DNA of 64,000 nt from PALSA-693 sp963834725 (lineage in GTDB: Bacteria > Actinomycetota > Acidimicrobiia > Acidimicrobiales > Palsa-688), in NCBI GenBank assembly GCA_963834725.1, contig CAWICN010000001.1:4030001-4094000 (forward strand), given 5' to 3'. The position numbers were made by a program, and so were the translations under genes. Of this stretch, positions 9,056-17,697 are shown piece after piece; the stretch's first letter is position 1, and every line of letters starts with the position of its first letter. The notes under the pieces are model-generated. The model had not been told where the DNA came from, ran no database searches, and was given only the letters and a program-made list of their open reading frames with translations.

Positions 9056-9189
9056 GCCTGGCGCCGGGCGCGGCGGTTGGGTCCTGCGCAACGGATCACC
9101 GTGAACCGAGTCAGGGCCTGACGGCAGCAGCTCTCAGCGGATCGCTCCGTGTGCCGCAGTCAGCCTGACCGTCGCGCCGGGCGCCAGGC
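9056..9189 (+). ncRNA. ffs: Bacterial small signal recognition particle RNA (4.5S-type)
   Basis: The conserved SRP core is visible at about 9109-9141: GTGAACCGAGTCAGG, a short hairpin, then GACGGCAGCAGC, matching the Ffh-binding symmetric and asymmetric loops and the tetraloop side of bacterial 4.5S RNA. The flanks fold back on each other: GCCTGGCGCC at 9056 pairs with GGCGCCAGGC at 9180-9189, and GGGCGCGGCGGTT pairs imperfectly with the matching arm upstream of it. The terminal helix makes the end points approximate; the mature RNA may be shorter. Position directly upstream of dnaX, same strand, is a common arrangement in Gram-positive bacteria. The RNA assembles with Ffh to target membrane proteins. 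Confidence 0.85.
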
Positions 9190-9233
9190 GCTGACATGGA
9201 ACGGCTGGGAGCCGCCGCGGGACGGCAGTATCC

Positions 9234-9296
9234 GTCGCCCGTCGCCCTTCGCCCTTCGCCCTTCGCCCTTCGCCCTTCGCCCGTTGCCAGCAAGCA
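9234..9296 (+). repeat. 7-bp tandem repeat upstream of dnaX
   Basis: About eight tandem heptamers of the form (G/T)TCGCCC lie between the SRP RNA and dnaX. A 7-bp unit cannot be maintained in a reading frame, so this is most likely non-coding leader sequence. It sits about 95 bp upstream of the dnaX start and could lie in its promoter or 5' leader. Confidence 0.85.
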
Positions 9297-9388
9297 CTCT
9301 CCGCTCCCGCCCGTGCCGCGCTGCTACCCGCGACCCTCCCCTGTCCGCCCGATTTTGCCGGTCTCACCCCTGTCGTAGGCTGGCTTCC

Positions 9389-11485
9389 GTGGTCGCTGAC
9401 GACTCCGCTTCCGTCAACGAAGATGCTGCCCCCTACCGGGCCCTCTACCGGCGCTACCGGCCGCAACGCTTCGCGGACGTGCTCGGCCAGGGGCACATCA
9501 CTCGAGCCCTACGCCATGCCGTTCGGGACCACCGGGTGGCGCACGCCTACCTGTTCAGCGGCCCACGGGGCACCGGGAAGACGTCGACAGCCCGCATCCT
9601 GGCCATGGCGCTCAACTGCGAGCATGCCGTCGACGGAGAGCCGGATGGCACCTGTCCCGCGTGCGTAGCCATCCGGCAAGGCACATCCCTCGACGTACAG
9701 GAACTGGACTCGGCTACCAACCGGGGTATCGAAGAGATGCGGGACCTGCTCGGCCGAGTCGCGCTCGGCACCCCTGGCCGATGGAAGGTCTACATCATCG
9801 ATGAGGTGCATCAGATGACCTCGGCGGCGGCAAGTGCCTTGCTCAAGACCCTGGAGGATCCGCCGGGACATGTCATCTTCGTGCTGGCTACCACCGATCC
9901 TCAGAAGGTTCTGCCCACCATCCGCAGCCGTACCCAGCACTTCGAGTTTCACCTGCTCGGGGCCGAGGTACTGACCTCCCTCCTCCGTGACATCAACGAG
10001 CAGGCCGCGCTCGGCGTTCGTCCCGAAGCCATCGAGTTGGTCGTGCGCCGGGGTCATGGTTCGGCCCGCGATGCTCTCTCCGCCCTGGATCAGGTGGCAG
10101 CCGCCGGTACCGTCGACGACGAAGCGACCATCCTCTCGGACATCATCGAGGCCATTGCCGACCGCGATCCCGGTCGGGTGCTGCTGGAGGTGGCGGAGGC
10201 GATCTCGGCTGGTCGTGACCCGCGCCGGCTCGGGACCGACCTGCTCGAGCAACTGCGCGATGGCTTCCTTGCGACCCAAGTCCGGTCGTTGGTGCTCCTG
10301 GCGGACGACGCGGTGGCGGCGGTCGAGGCGCAGGCTCGGCGTCTCGGCACCCCCGCCGTGGTGCGGGCCATGGAGGTGCTCGGACAGGCCCTGATCGACA
10401 TGCGCGACGCCCCCGATCCTCGGATCACGCTGGAAGTGGCGCTGGTGCGACTGACGGCGGATGATGCCGACGACAGCCGGTCCTCCCTTCTCGTTCGCAT
10501 CGAGCGGCTGGAACGGCTGGTCGGCGAAAGAGGTGAGGGCGGTGGCGGTCCGGCCCCGGCTTCCCGTTCGATTCCGCAGCCCCCGCCATCCGACCGACGG
10601 CCGCCGGCCGGATCCCCGCCGCCTGTTCAGGCCGCCAGTGTCCAGTCCGCCGGCGGCCAATCCGCCCTTGGCGCCCACCGGCGGCCACGAGCGGCCGCGG
10701 CGCCGGATCCGCCGTTGCCACCTCCGCTGTCGCCACCGCCGGCGGCTCAAACGACGTCCGAGGCGCCCCACGCCCAAGCGGCGTCGAAGGCGCCACCGCC
10801 GGTGGCCCAACCGCCGTCCGAGGCGCCACCGCCGGCGGCCCAACCGCCGTCCGAGGCGCCGCCCTCGGCCATTGGACCGGGCTTGTTGCCCAGCCGGGAA
10901 GAGCTAACGATCGCCTGGGGCGACCGCGTTCTGGCCGGGCTGCGCCCAGGGGTGAAGGTGTACCTGTCGTCGGGCCGGTTCGCCGGTGTCGACGCAGCTG
11001 GTGCTATCTACGCCGTCCCCGACAGAGGCCTGCTGATCCGCGCCGAGACCCACCGGGCCGAGATGGAGGCAGCCCTGGCGGCTCACTTCGGTCGACCCGT
11101 GCCGGTTCGGCTGGTTCTCGACGACGCCAGATGGGGTGCTGCCGGCCCGGCGATCGCTGCGGGCCCGGTGAGTACCCCCGGCACCACGAGCGGTCCGGCC
11201 GCTGCGGGCGGTCCGGGCACTGCGGGCGGTCCGGGCGCTGCGGGCGGTCCGGGCACTGCGGGCGGTCCGGGCGCTGCGGGCGGTCCGGGCGCTGCGGGCG
11301 GTCCGGGCGGAAGGAGTGGACTGGGCGCGACCGGGGTTGCGGGCTCACTGCCGTCACCGGCTGCATTGTCGGACGACCCAGGTGCCATCGACCTCGACGA
11401 CTTGATAGACGCTCCACCGGCGATACTCTCACCGGAGCAGCGCCTGCTGGAGGCGTTTCCCGGTGCCGAGGAGGTCCAACCGTGA
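9389..11485 (+). CDS. dnaX: DNA polymerase III subunit gamma/tau
   Basis: 698 residues if started at the GTG at 9389 (reads MVADDSASVNEDAAPYRALYRRYRP, with the strongly conserved LYRRYRP clamp-loader opening). Walker A is GPRGTGKT (58-65), the zinc site includes NCEHAVDG and TCPACV (about residues 76-95), Walker B is YIIDEVHQM, and SRTQHFEFH is the sensor/arginine-finger segment. Domain III ends near residue 370. It is followed by a long Pro/Ala-rich linker, a short conserved tau-like domain (TIAWGDRVLAGLRPGVKVYL), and six AGGPG-type hexapeptides. The in-frame sequence upstream to 9149 overlaps the SRP RNA and is not used. It forms an operon with ybaB (4-bp overlap) and recR. Confidence 0.96.
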   Translation: MVADDSASVNEDAAPYRALYRRYRPQRFADVLGQGHITRALRHAVRDHRVAHAYLFSGPRGTGKTSTARILAMALNCEHAVDGEPDGTCPACVAIRQGTSLDVQELDSATNRGIEEMRDLLGRVALGTPGRWKVYIIDEVHQMTSAAASALLKTLEDPPGHVIFVLATTDPQKVLPTIRSRTQHFEFHLLGAEVLTSLLRDINEQAALGVRPEAIELVVRRGHGSARDALSALDQVAAAGTVDDEATILSDIIEAIADRDPGRVLLEVAEAISAGRDPRRLGTDLLEQLRDGFLATQVRSLVLLADDAVAAVEAQARRLGTPAVVRAMEVLGQALIDMRDAPDPRITLEVALVRLTADDADDSRSSLLVRIERLERLVGERGEGGGGPAPASRSIPQPPPSDRRPPAGSPPPVQAASVQSAGGQSALGAHRRPRAAAAPDPPLPPPLSPPPAAQTTSEAPHAQAASKAPPPVAQPPSEAPPPAAQPPSEAPPSAIGPGLLPSREELTIAWGDRVLAGLRPGVKVYLSSGRFAGVDAAGAIYAVPDRGLLIRAETHRAEMEAALAAHFGRPVPVRLVLDDARWGAAGPAIAAGPVSTPGTTSGPAAAGGPGTAGGPGAAGGPGTAGGPGAAGGPGAAGGPGGRSGLGATGVAGSLPSPAALSDDPGAIDLDDLIDAPPAILSPEQRLLEAFPGAEEVQP
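11201..11308 (+). repeat. 18-bp tandem repeat inside dnaX (6 copies)
   Basis: Six units of the form (G/A)CTGCGGGCGGTCCGGGC, 18 bp each, alternate in their first base. They encode (A/T)AGGPG hexapeptides in the C-terminal linker of the gamma/tau subunit. Unit length keeps the frame. The same 18-bp periodicity occurs in the helicase gene at 6970-7131 and the WYL regulator gene at 43551-43670, with unrelated unit sequences. Confidence 0.95.
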
Positions 11486-11823
11486 CCGGAGAAGACCAGC
11501 CCGGAGAAGACCAGCCCGTTCCCGACCTCAATGCGCTGTTGTCGCGCTTGGGGGAGGTCCAGCAGAACCTTCAGGAGGCGCAAGCGTCGGCGGCGGCCAA
11601 GGTGCTCGAGGGTCGGGCCGGCGGCGGCGCCGTACGGGTTCGGGCCACGGGCGACCTCGAGTTCCAGGACGTTCAGATCGATCCGTCGATCATCGACCTG
11701 GACGACATCGAGATGCTGCAGGACCTCATCCTCGCCGCGCTCCGCGACGTCGTCGATCAGGCGCATGCCGAGGCCGCCGGCGCGCTCGGCGGTTTTGATC
11801 TTGGCGGACTGCTCGGCCAGTAG
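11482..11823 (+). CDS. YbaB/EbfC family nucleoid-associated protein
   Basis: 113 residues from the GTG at 11482, which overlaps the dnaX stop as GTGA. The core, DLNALLSRLGEVQQNLQEAQASAAAKVLEGRAGGGAVRVRATGDLEFQDVQIDPSIID, is typical of YbaB: a helical coiled arm followed by the beta sheet that dimerises and binds DNA. The C-terminus ends in GGFDLGGLLGQ, as in many homologues. Position between dnaX and recR is the classic arrangement. The N-terminus has two GEDQP pentapeptides from a 15-bp direct duplication, a small oddity. Confidence 0.93.
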   Translation: MTGEDQPGEDQPVPDLNALLSRLGEVQQNLQEAQASAAAKVLEGRAGGGAVRVRATGDLEFQDVQIDPSIIDLDDIEMLQDLILAALRDVVDQAHAEAAGALGGFDLGGLLGQ

Positions 11824-11900
11824 CTGTCAGTGACACCGGCCCCGCTGTCACCGCGGGAAGGCACCGTCGGAGGCTCGGCCGTGGGTAGTGTCGGTTGGGG

Positions 11901-12524
11901 ATGTACGCCGCCGCAGTTCAGGACCTTATCGACGAGCTCGGCCGATTGCCGGGAATCGGGCCCAAGTCGGCACAGCGCATTGCCTTTTACCTGCTGAAGC
12001 TTTCCACCGACGACGCGCTGCGACTGGCCCGCGCCATCAGCATTGTCAAAGAACGGGTGTCATGGTGTCCCCGCTGCTTCAACATCGCTGAGGGCGCACC
12101 CGACCGCGGTGCCGGCGGCACTGAATGCGACATCTGCCGTGACGACCGCCGCGACCCGTCCGTGATCTGCGTGGTCGAGGAACCCCGCGACGTGGTGGCC
12201 GTGGAGAAGACGCGGGAGTACCACGGTCGCTATCACGTGCTCCAGGGCGCCATCAGTCCCATCGATGGCATCGGTCCCGACAAACTTCGGATCCGGGAGC
12301 TCCTGGCCCGATTGGACTCCGAGGGCGTCAAAGAGATCATCCTTTGCACCAACCCCAACATCGAAGGCGACGCCACCGCTCTCTATCTGGCGTCTCTGCT
12401 CAAGCCCATGCCAGTCAAGGTGACTCGTATTGCGAGCGGGCTGCCCGTCGGCGGCGATCTCGAGTACGCCGACGAACTCACCCTCGGGCGGGCCCTGGAA
12501 GGCCGGCGGGAAGTCGGCGCGTAG
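11901..12524 (+). CDS. recR: Recombination mediator protein RecR
   Basis: 207 residues from the ATG at 11901 (MYAAAVQDLIDELGRLPGIG); a TTG two codons upstream is possible. The helix-hairpin-helix is LGRLPGIGPKSAQRIAFYLL (residues 12-31). The zinc finger uses WCPRCFNI and CDICRDDRRD. The Toprim domain starts with VICVVEEPRDVVAVEKT and includes EGDATALYLASLL. RecR works with RecO/RecF to load RecA at gaps. The stop codon lies within a 38-bp sequence that is perfectly duplicated in tandem just downstream. Confidence 0.96.
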   Translation: MYAAAVQDLIDELGRLPGIGPKSAQRIAFYLLKLSTDDALRLARAISIVKERVSWCPRCFNIAEGAPDRGAGGTECDICRDDRRDPSVICVVEEPRDVVAVEKTREYHGRYHVLQGAISPIDGIGPDKLRIRELLARLDSEGVKEIILCTNPNIEGDATALYLASLLKPMPVKVTRIASGLPVGGDLEYADELTLGRALEGRREVGA

Positions 12525-13476
12525 CCCGACGCGGGCGCCGGTGGCATCCGGCCGGCGCGTAGCCCGACGCGGGCGCCGGTGGCATCCGGCCCCGGTCCAG
12601 GGCCTCGAGCAGGGCGAGCATGGCCGCGTTGAGCGGCACGGGGATGCCGTGTGCCTCCGCTCGCCGAACGACCTCGCCGGTGAGATGCTGATGTTCCAAC
12701 GGCTGGCCGGCCAGGCGGTCGTAGAGCATCGAGCTGCCCGTGCGGTCTCCGTACTGACCGGTCTCGGCCACGACCTTCTCGATGTCGGCGTCCTTGAGCT
12801 TCGCACCCTCAGCTCGACCCACTTCCACGGCCTCCGCGACCAGACCGCGGGCGAGAGTTGCGATACCGGGATCTCCCATGACTCCGATCCGGCGCAGCGT
12901 GAGCGTGGTGATCGAGTTCGACACCAGGTTGCCGAGCAGCTTCCGCCAGGTGGCCGTCCACATGTCGTCGCTGCCTTTGTACCACCAGGCTGGCGGAGAC
13001 GAGGTCGCTGAGCCGGGCCGCCGCGACGCCCCGAGGTACCACGATGCGATCCCCGCCCAGGTGAACGACCCGGCCCGGGTGGGTCCGTTCGGCCGCGACG
13101 TACACGAGCGCCGGGACGACGGTCGCGGCACCGACGTAGGGGTGGAGCCGAACGCCATGGTCGAGACCGTTTTGGGCGACGGCGACCAGGGTGTTGGGCC
13201 CGCAGAGCCGGGCCACCCACGGGGCCGTCCCTCGAGTGTCTCCCACCTTGGTGGCGACCCAGACCACGTCGGCAGGCCGACGGCGGCCGGAGTGCTCGGG
13301 AAGGTCGGCCGGATCGCTCACGAGGTCGACGGCAGAACACGCTCCGTCCTCTGGCGTTCGATGATCAGCACCTCGGTCGGCGTGCGGGCACAGACGGTGA
13401 CAGTGTGACCCGAGTCGTACCCGGCGGCGGCCAGGACCGTGCCGATGGCGCCGGCTCCGATGACGGCCACCTGCAT
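12478..13476 (-). pseudogene. panE: 2-dehydropantoate 2-reductase (ketopantoate reductase), disrupted by two frameshifts
   Basis: Three consecutive reading frames together make one ketopantoate reductase. Frame one, from the ATG at 13476, gives the nucleotide-binding start MQVAVIGAGAIGTVLAAAG and runs to a stop near 13320. Frame two carries VVWVATKVGDTRGT, ALVYVAAERTHPGRVVHLG and stops being family-like near 12990. Frame three has the C-terminal helical domain, with WRKLLGNLVSNSITTL and HLTGEVVRRAEAHGIPVPLN. The missing join points are at about 13320-13350 and 12985-13005. The enzyme would make pantoate for coenzyme A. It converges on recR and its tail runs through the 38-bp duplication. Either a decayed gene or two uncorrected indels in the sequence. 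Confidence 0.8.
12516..12591 (+). repeat. Perfect 38-bp tandem duplication spanning the recR stop codon
   Basis: Copy 1 is 12516-12553 and copy 2 is 12554-12591, identical. Each begins GGCGCGTAGCCCGACGCGGG and includes the TAG that ends recR in copy 1. Because 38 is not divisible by three, the duplication shifts the frame of anything reading through it, including the 3' end of the opposing panE remnant. Confidence 0.97.
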
Positions 13477-13572
13477 GGTGGCCACCGTACCGGGGGCGTC
13501 TTCAGGCTGAGAACGTCAGGCTCAGAGCCGGCCGGCCGGGAGGATCCAACCGGCCCGGGAGGCGACGGCGGG

Positions 13573-14757
13573 TTAGCCCGCCCGGACGACCAGGGCGTCA
13601 CCCTGGCCGCCGCCCCCGCACAGCGCCGCCACCCCGATTCCGCCCCCGCGCCGGCCCAGCTCGTGGAGCAAGGTCAGGGCCAGCCGATTGCCAGACGCCC
13701 CGATGGGGTGGCCGAGCGCGACCGCCCCACCGTTGGGGTTGACCACGTCGGGCGGAAGTCCGAGATCGTCGATCGATGCCAGTGCGACCGCAGCGAAGGC
13801 CTCATTGAACTCATAGAGGTCGACATCGCTGACCGACAAACCGGCCTTCTCGAGAGCCTTGGTGGTGGAGCGAGACGGCTGGGTCATCAAGCAGGTATCG
13901 GGGCCCGCGACCATGCCGTAACTGATGACCCGCCCGAGGGGCTTCACCCCATGGCGCTCGGCGGCAGCCTCAGACATCACCACGACCGCCGACGCCCCGT
14001 CGGAGATCTGTGACGCGTTACCGGCCGTGATGCTGCCGTCCCGGCCGAACGCCGGCCGCAGACCCGCCAACGACTCCACGGTTGTGCCCGGCCGGACCCC
14101 CTCGTCGGTCTCGACGAGCAGCGGCTCCCCGCGGCGCTGGGGGACTTCCACCGGCACGATCTCGGCTCCGAGGACGCCGTCCTTGGTCGCCCGGGCCGCT
14201 CGCTCGTGCGACGACGCCGCAAACGCGTCCTGTCGTTCCCGGGTCACGGCCGGGAACTGCGGAAGATAGTGCTCGCTGTCGAGTCCCATCGCCGCATGGG
14301 AGCGGGCGTCCTCGAGTCCGTCATACATGAGGGCGTCATGGACCGTCGAGTCGCCGAGACGGTAGCCGTTGCGGGCGCCGAGCAAGAGGTGGGGCGCAGA
14401 GGTCATGGACTCCATGCCCCCTGCCACGACGATCTCGGCATCCCCTGCTGCGATCATCAGGTCCGCCTGGTAGATGGTGTTGAGCCCGGAAAGGCAAACC
14501 TTGTTGATGTTCACGGCGGGGGTGGTCATCGGGATACCGGCCGCCGTGGCAGCCTGGCGGGCTGGCACCTGACCGGCGCCGGCCATCAGGACCTGGCCCA
14601 TCAGCACGTAGTCGACGTCCTCCGGTGAGGTACCGGCCCGCTGGAGGGCGGCGCGGATCGCGATGGCCCCAAGCCCGGCGGCCGAGAAGGAACCCAGAGC
14701 GCCGGACAGCTTCCCGATGGGTGTGCGTGCACCAGCAACAATGACAGAACCTGACAT
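13573..14757 (-). CDS. Acetyl-CoA acetyltransferase (thiolase)
   Basis: 394 residues, full length for a biosynthetic or degradative thiolase. Active-site landmarks are all present: nucleophile Cys in NKVCLSGLNT (about residue 87), GHPIGASGNRL with the catalytic His (about 347), and the terminal CGGGGQGDA with the second Cys (about 378). It starts MSGSVIVAGARTPIGKL. It catalyses the reversible condensation or thiolysis of acyl-CoA, for example two acetyl-CoA to acetoacetyl-CoA. It is monocistronic and divergent from the methylmalonyl-CoA epimerase gene. The 230 bp between them contain degenerate GGCC-rich imperfect repeats and presumably both promoters. Confidence 0.95.
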   Translation of the reverse strand: MSGSVIVAGARTPIGKLSGALGSFSAAGLGAIAIRAALQRAGTSPEDVDYVLMGQVLMAGAGQVPARQAATAAGIPMTTPAVNINKVCLSGLNTIYQADLMIAAGDAEIVVAGGMESMTSAPHLLLGARNGYRLGDSTVHDALMYDGLEDARSHAAMGLDSEHYLPQFPAVTRERQDAFAASSHERAARATKDGVLGAEIVPVEVPQRRGEPLLVETDEGVRPGTTVESLAGLRPAFGRDGSITAGNASQISDGASAVVVMSEAAAERHGVKPLGRVISYGMVAGPDTCLMTQPSRSTTKALEKAGLSVSDVDLYEFNEAFAAVALASIDDLGLPPDVVNPNGGAVALGHPIGASGNRLALTLLHELGRRGGGIGVAALCGGGGQGDALVVRAG

Positions 14758-14985
14758 GCTCCGATTCTACGACCACGTCGGCCCAAAGCGACCAGCGCTT
14801 CTCCGATGACCGGGCGCCGGGTGGCACGCGACGGGTGCCTGGCCGCCAATCTCGGCCGTTGAACTTGGCCGCCCTTCTCGGCCGCTGTGTGCAGACGGCC
14901 ATCTCGGTCGCAATACCTCGACGGTCATCTCCGCCGCTGGGCTTGGCCGCCCATGGCATCACACGCCGGCGATACCCTTGGGATC

Positions 14986-15387
14986 ATGGCTCTCACCGAA
15001 GTCGACCACGTCGCTATCGCCGTCCGTGACCTCGATGCGGCCATCAAGTGGTACGAGGAGGCTTTCGGGGCCACCGTGGCCCACCGCGAGGTCATTGAGC
15101 GCGATGGGGTGGAGGAAGCTCTGTTGGCCGTGGCGGACTCGTACATTCAATTGCTGACGCCGAATCGGGACGACTCCACGGTCGCCAAATTCCTCGACAC
15201 CCGGGGCGAGGGCATCCACCACGTCGGCTACCGGGTGGCGGACTGCGCGGCCGCCCTTCAGGAGGTCGTCGCCACGGGTGCTCGCGCTATCGACGCCGAG
15301 CCGCGGCCCGGATCGCGCCGCACGACCGTGGCCTTCCTGCACCCGAAGACCGCCTTTGGCACGTTGATCGAGCTGGTGCAGGAATGA
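14986..15387 (+). CDS. mce: Methylmalonyl-CoA epimerase
   Basis: 133 residues from the ATG at 14986 (MALTEVDHVAIAVRDLDAAI). A vicinal-oxygen-chelate fold protein whose metal ligands are recognisable as DHVAIAV (His), YIQLLTP (Gln), IHHVGYRV (His) and LIELVQE (Glu). The segment VEEALLAV and the length match methylmalonyl-CoA epimerase, which interconverts the 2R and 2S isomers between propionyl-CoA carboxylase and methylmalonyl-CoA mutase. The same isomers and ethylmalonyl-CoA are used in the ethylmalonyl-CoA pathway. It overlaps map by 4 bp (ATGA). Confidence 0.93.
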   Translation: MALTEVDHVAIAVRDLDAAIKWYEEAFGATVAHREVIERDGVEEALLAVADSYIQLLTPNRDDSTVAKFLDTRGEGIHHVGYRVADCAAALQEVVATGARAIDAEPRPGSRRTTVAFLHPKTAFGTLIELVQE

Positions 15388-16340
15388 GCAGCAGGACGGC
15401 CGCGCCCGTCGTATCGCGTCCACTCAGGTCCAACGATCCGTGCTGGTGCGGCAGCGGCCGCAAGTACAAGCGCTGCCACCGGGCTACCGAGGGCCGGGTC
15501 CTGCCGGGGCGGGTCAGTCCCATGCGGGACGTGCCTGACCACATCGTGCCGACCGATTACTACCGCTCCGGTGAGCCGGCACGCCGCGACGAGCCGATGG
15601 TCAAGTCCGCCGATGTGATAGCCCGAATGCGCATCGCTGGACGGATCGCAGCCGAGGTTCTGGCCGTGACTGGCGCGGCGGTCGCCCCAGGTGTCACCAC
15701 CGAAGCCCTGGACGTCATCGCCCATCAGGCCTACATCGACCGGGGCGCCTACCCATCCACCCTCAACTATCACGGCTACCCCAAGGCCATCTGCACGTCC
15801 GTCAACGAGGTGATCTGCCACGGCATCCCGGATGACCGCCCCCTCGACGACGGCGACATCGTCAACATCGATGTCACCGCTTACATCGACGGCGTTCACG
15901 GCGACTGCAACGCAACCTTTCTCGTCGGCGAAGTAGATCCTGAGTCCCGGGCACTGGTGGACGTGACCCGTGAGTGCCGCGACCTGGGCATCGCCGCCGT
16001 TTGGCCCGGGCAACCCATCTCCGACATCGGCCGAGCCATCGAGATCCACGCCAGCGCCCACGGCTACGGGGTGGTGCGCATGTTCGTCGGACACGGCATC
16101 GGCGAGCAGTTCCATATCTCGCCCAGCATCCCGCACTACTACACGCCGGACGCGTCAACAATCATGCAGCCGGGGATGACGTTCACCATCGAACCGATGA
16201 TCGCCATGGGGACGTGGCGGGAGAAGATGTGGGACAACGGATGGACAGCCGTCACCGCCGACGGCCGGCGTACCGCCCAGTTCGAACACACCCTCGTCGT
16301 GACCGACAAGGGTGCCGAGGTCCTAACGCTGACTTCCTGA
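15384..16340 (+). CDS. map: Type I methionine aminopeptidase with N-terminal SEC-C motif
   Basis: 318 residues. The N-terminal extension has a SEC-C type metal motif, NDPCWCGSGRKYKRCHR (about residues 17-33), as in some actinobacterial MetAPs; it may help ribosome docking. The catalytic pita-bread domain follows, with NEVICHGIPDDRPLDDGDIVNIDV, the Asp ligand region GVHGDCNATF, MFVGHGIGEQFH (His), TIEPM and the final Glu in FEHTLVV. The start overlaps the mce stop. The 3' end overlaps the convergent HAD gene by 18 bp. It removes initiator methionine, acting after the peptide deformylase encoded at 47.3-47.9 kb. Confidence 0.95.
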   Translation: MSSRTAAPVVSRPLRSNDPCWCGSGRKYKRCHRATEGRVLPGRVSPMRDVPDHIVPTDYYRSGEPARRDEPMVKSADVIARMRIAGRIAAEVLAVTGAAVAPGVTTEALDVIAHQAYIDRGAYPSTLNYHGYPKAICTSVNEVICHGIPDDRPLDDGDIVNIDVTAYIDGVHGDCNATFLVGEVDPESRALVDVTRECRDLGIAAVWPGQPISDIGRAIEIHASAHGYGVVRMFVGHGIGEQFHISPSIPHYYTPDASTIMQPGMTFTIEPMIAMGTWREKMWDNGWTAVTADGRRTAQFEHTLVVTDKGAEVLTLTS

Positions 16341-16934
16341 CGCCACGCCTGGACCCTTGAGCTGGTCCAGCTGGGCGGCCGTTTTGAAGAGTCGGGCGTC
16401 GATTCCGACCCTCGCGGCCCCGGCCACGTTGGCCGGCCGATCGTCGAAGAAAACCACCTCGCTCGGCTCGGCGCCAAGCGCATCAAGCACCGCCCGGTAG
16501 GCGACTGCCTCCGGTTTGACCGCTCGCAGCCGGCAGCTGAAGAAGCGCTGGCAGAAGGCCGCCAGCCAGGGCGCACTATCGATCCCCGCAGCTACTTCGG
16601 CCGGCGCGTTGGACAGGATGGCGAGGCGCAGGCCTCGTTCGCCCGCCCGCTCGGCCGCAGCAATGACCGCCCGGTTGGGGTGCAGCCAGCCGGCCGTATC
16701 GGCGGCGATCAGGTGGCCGAGCTGGTCGGGACGCGGCGCATAGCCGAGCATCCGGGTCCAGTACTCCTCGGCGCTCAGGTCGGCGCGGTCATAGGCCAGG
16801 CGATCGGTCCAGTACGCCTGCCAGAAGTCGCCTCGGGCCGGGTTCCAATCCGCCGCGGCCATCAGCACGGCCCGGTCAGCGGCGGACGGAGGAAAGCAGA
16901 GCACCTCTCCGTAGTCGCAGAGGAGCCAGGTCAC
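16323..16934 (-). CDS. HAD-superfamily hydrolase (IA-like)
   Basis: 203 residues from the GTG at 16934 (VTWLLCDYGEVLCFPPS). Motif I is CDYGEVL with the nucleophile Asp, motif II is ILSNAPAEV, motif III is the Lys in AVKPE, and motif IV is VVFFDDRPANVAGA. This looks like a phosphatase or dehalogenase-like small-molecule hydrolase with an alpha-helical cap (DRLAYDRADLSAEEYWTRML). Substrate unknown. It converges on map with an 18-bp overlap and lies 10 bp downstream of the SDR gene on the same strand. Confidence 0.85.
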   Translation of the reverse strand: MTWLLCDYGEVLCFPPSAADRAVLMAAADWNPARGDFWQAYWTDRLAYDRADLSAEEYWTRMLGYAPRPDQLGHLIAADTAGWLHPNRAVIAAAERAGERGLRLAILSNAPAEVAAGIDSAPWLAAFCQRFFSCRLRAVKPEAVAYRAVLDALGAEPSEVVFFDDRPANVAGAARVGIDARLFKTAAQLDQLKGPGVASGSQR

Positions 16935-16944
16935 CTGGAGGACC

Positions 16945-17697
16945 CTACCGGGGCGGTGTTTGTTCGATGAGGAACTCCTCGCAGGTTTGCGCACCGTCGC
17001 GGTGATCCGGCGTGGTGTTGCGGCCAAGCCGGAATCCGGTGCCGACCAGACCGGGGACGGGCAGCCGGACCAGCCGCCGGGGTCGACTCCGGTGAGCTCT
17101 CCACCGGTGTGCCATCTCATTCAGCGTGAGCACCTCCGGTCCGCCGAAGTCGTCCGCCCGCCGGACGGGCTCCCTGGCCATCAGATCGGCGATTCGGCCG
17201 CAGACCTCACGGGCTGCGACGGGCTGGACCAGGAAGTCGAGCGGCAGGGGGGCGACCGGGAGGCGCTCGACCGCCTTCAGGAGCCTGGCGATCAACTCGT
17301 GGAACTGCGTGGCCCTCAGGATCGTGTGCGGAACACGATGAACCTCCAGCAACTGCTCGCACGCCAGCTTCTTCTTGTAATACCGGTAGGGAATGCTCTC
17401 GATGCCCACGATGGACACATAGAGCAGATGGCTGGACCGGGTGCAGGTGTCGAGCAGATGCCGCGTCTGCACGCGATCGGCCCGGCCGAGGTGACGCGTG
17501 TCCGACGCGGCGTGGACGATCAGGTCGGCCCCCGCGGCAGCGCTGAGCACGCCTTTGCCAGTGGTCAGGTCGCCGGTGTGGGTAGCACGGCCAAGCGTAC
17601 GAGACAGCGTCCGGACCTCATGGCCCCTTTCCTGCAGGACCGGAACGAGCAGGCGGCCCAAGGTTCCTGAGCTTCCAGTCATCAGGACGATGCCCAT
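16945..17697 (-). CDS. NAD(P)-binding atypical SDR / NmrA-like epimerase-family protein
   Basis: 250 residues from the ATG at 17697 (MGIVLMTGSSGTLGRLLVPVL). The dinucleotide-binding loop TGSSGTLG is at residues 7-14, HAASDTRHL follows at about 74, and the segment YVSIVGIESIPYRYYKKKLACEQLL carries the YxxxK-like active region of atypical SDRs. The C-terminal substrate domain is short. Proteins of this type are often NADPH sensors or epimerases; none can be singled out. Its start codon is part of a CATG shared with the start of the divergent exonuclease gene. Confidence 0.8.
   Translation of the reverse strand: MGIVLMTGSSGTLGRLLVPVLQERGHEVRTLSRTLGRATHTGDLTTGKGVLSAAAGADLIVHAASDTRHLGRADRVQTRHLLDTCTRSSHLLYVSIVGIESIPYRYYKKKLACEQLLEVHRVPHTILRATQFHELIARLLKAVERLPVAPLPLDFLVQPVAAREVCGRIADLMAREPVRRADDFGGPEVLTLNEMAHRWRAHRSRPRRLVRLPVPGLVGTGFRLGRNTTPDHRDGAQTCEEFLIEQTPPR

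Noticed and set aside
9509..10843. Long minus-strand frame opposite dnaX (444 codons)
   Set aside because: Typical high-GC antisense shadow; the plus strand has intact DnaX motifs throughout.
12060..13340. A long minus-strand open frame (426 codons) across recR and panE
   Set aside because: It is antisense to recR and has no family motifs; the panE sense runs through other frames.
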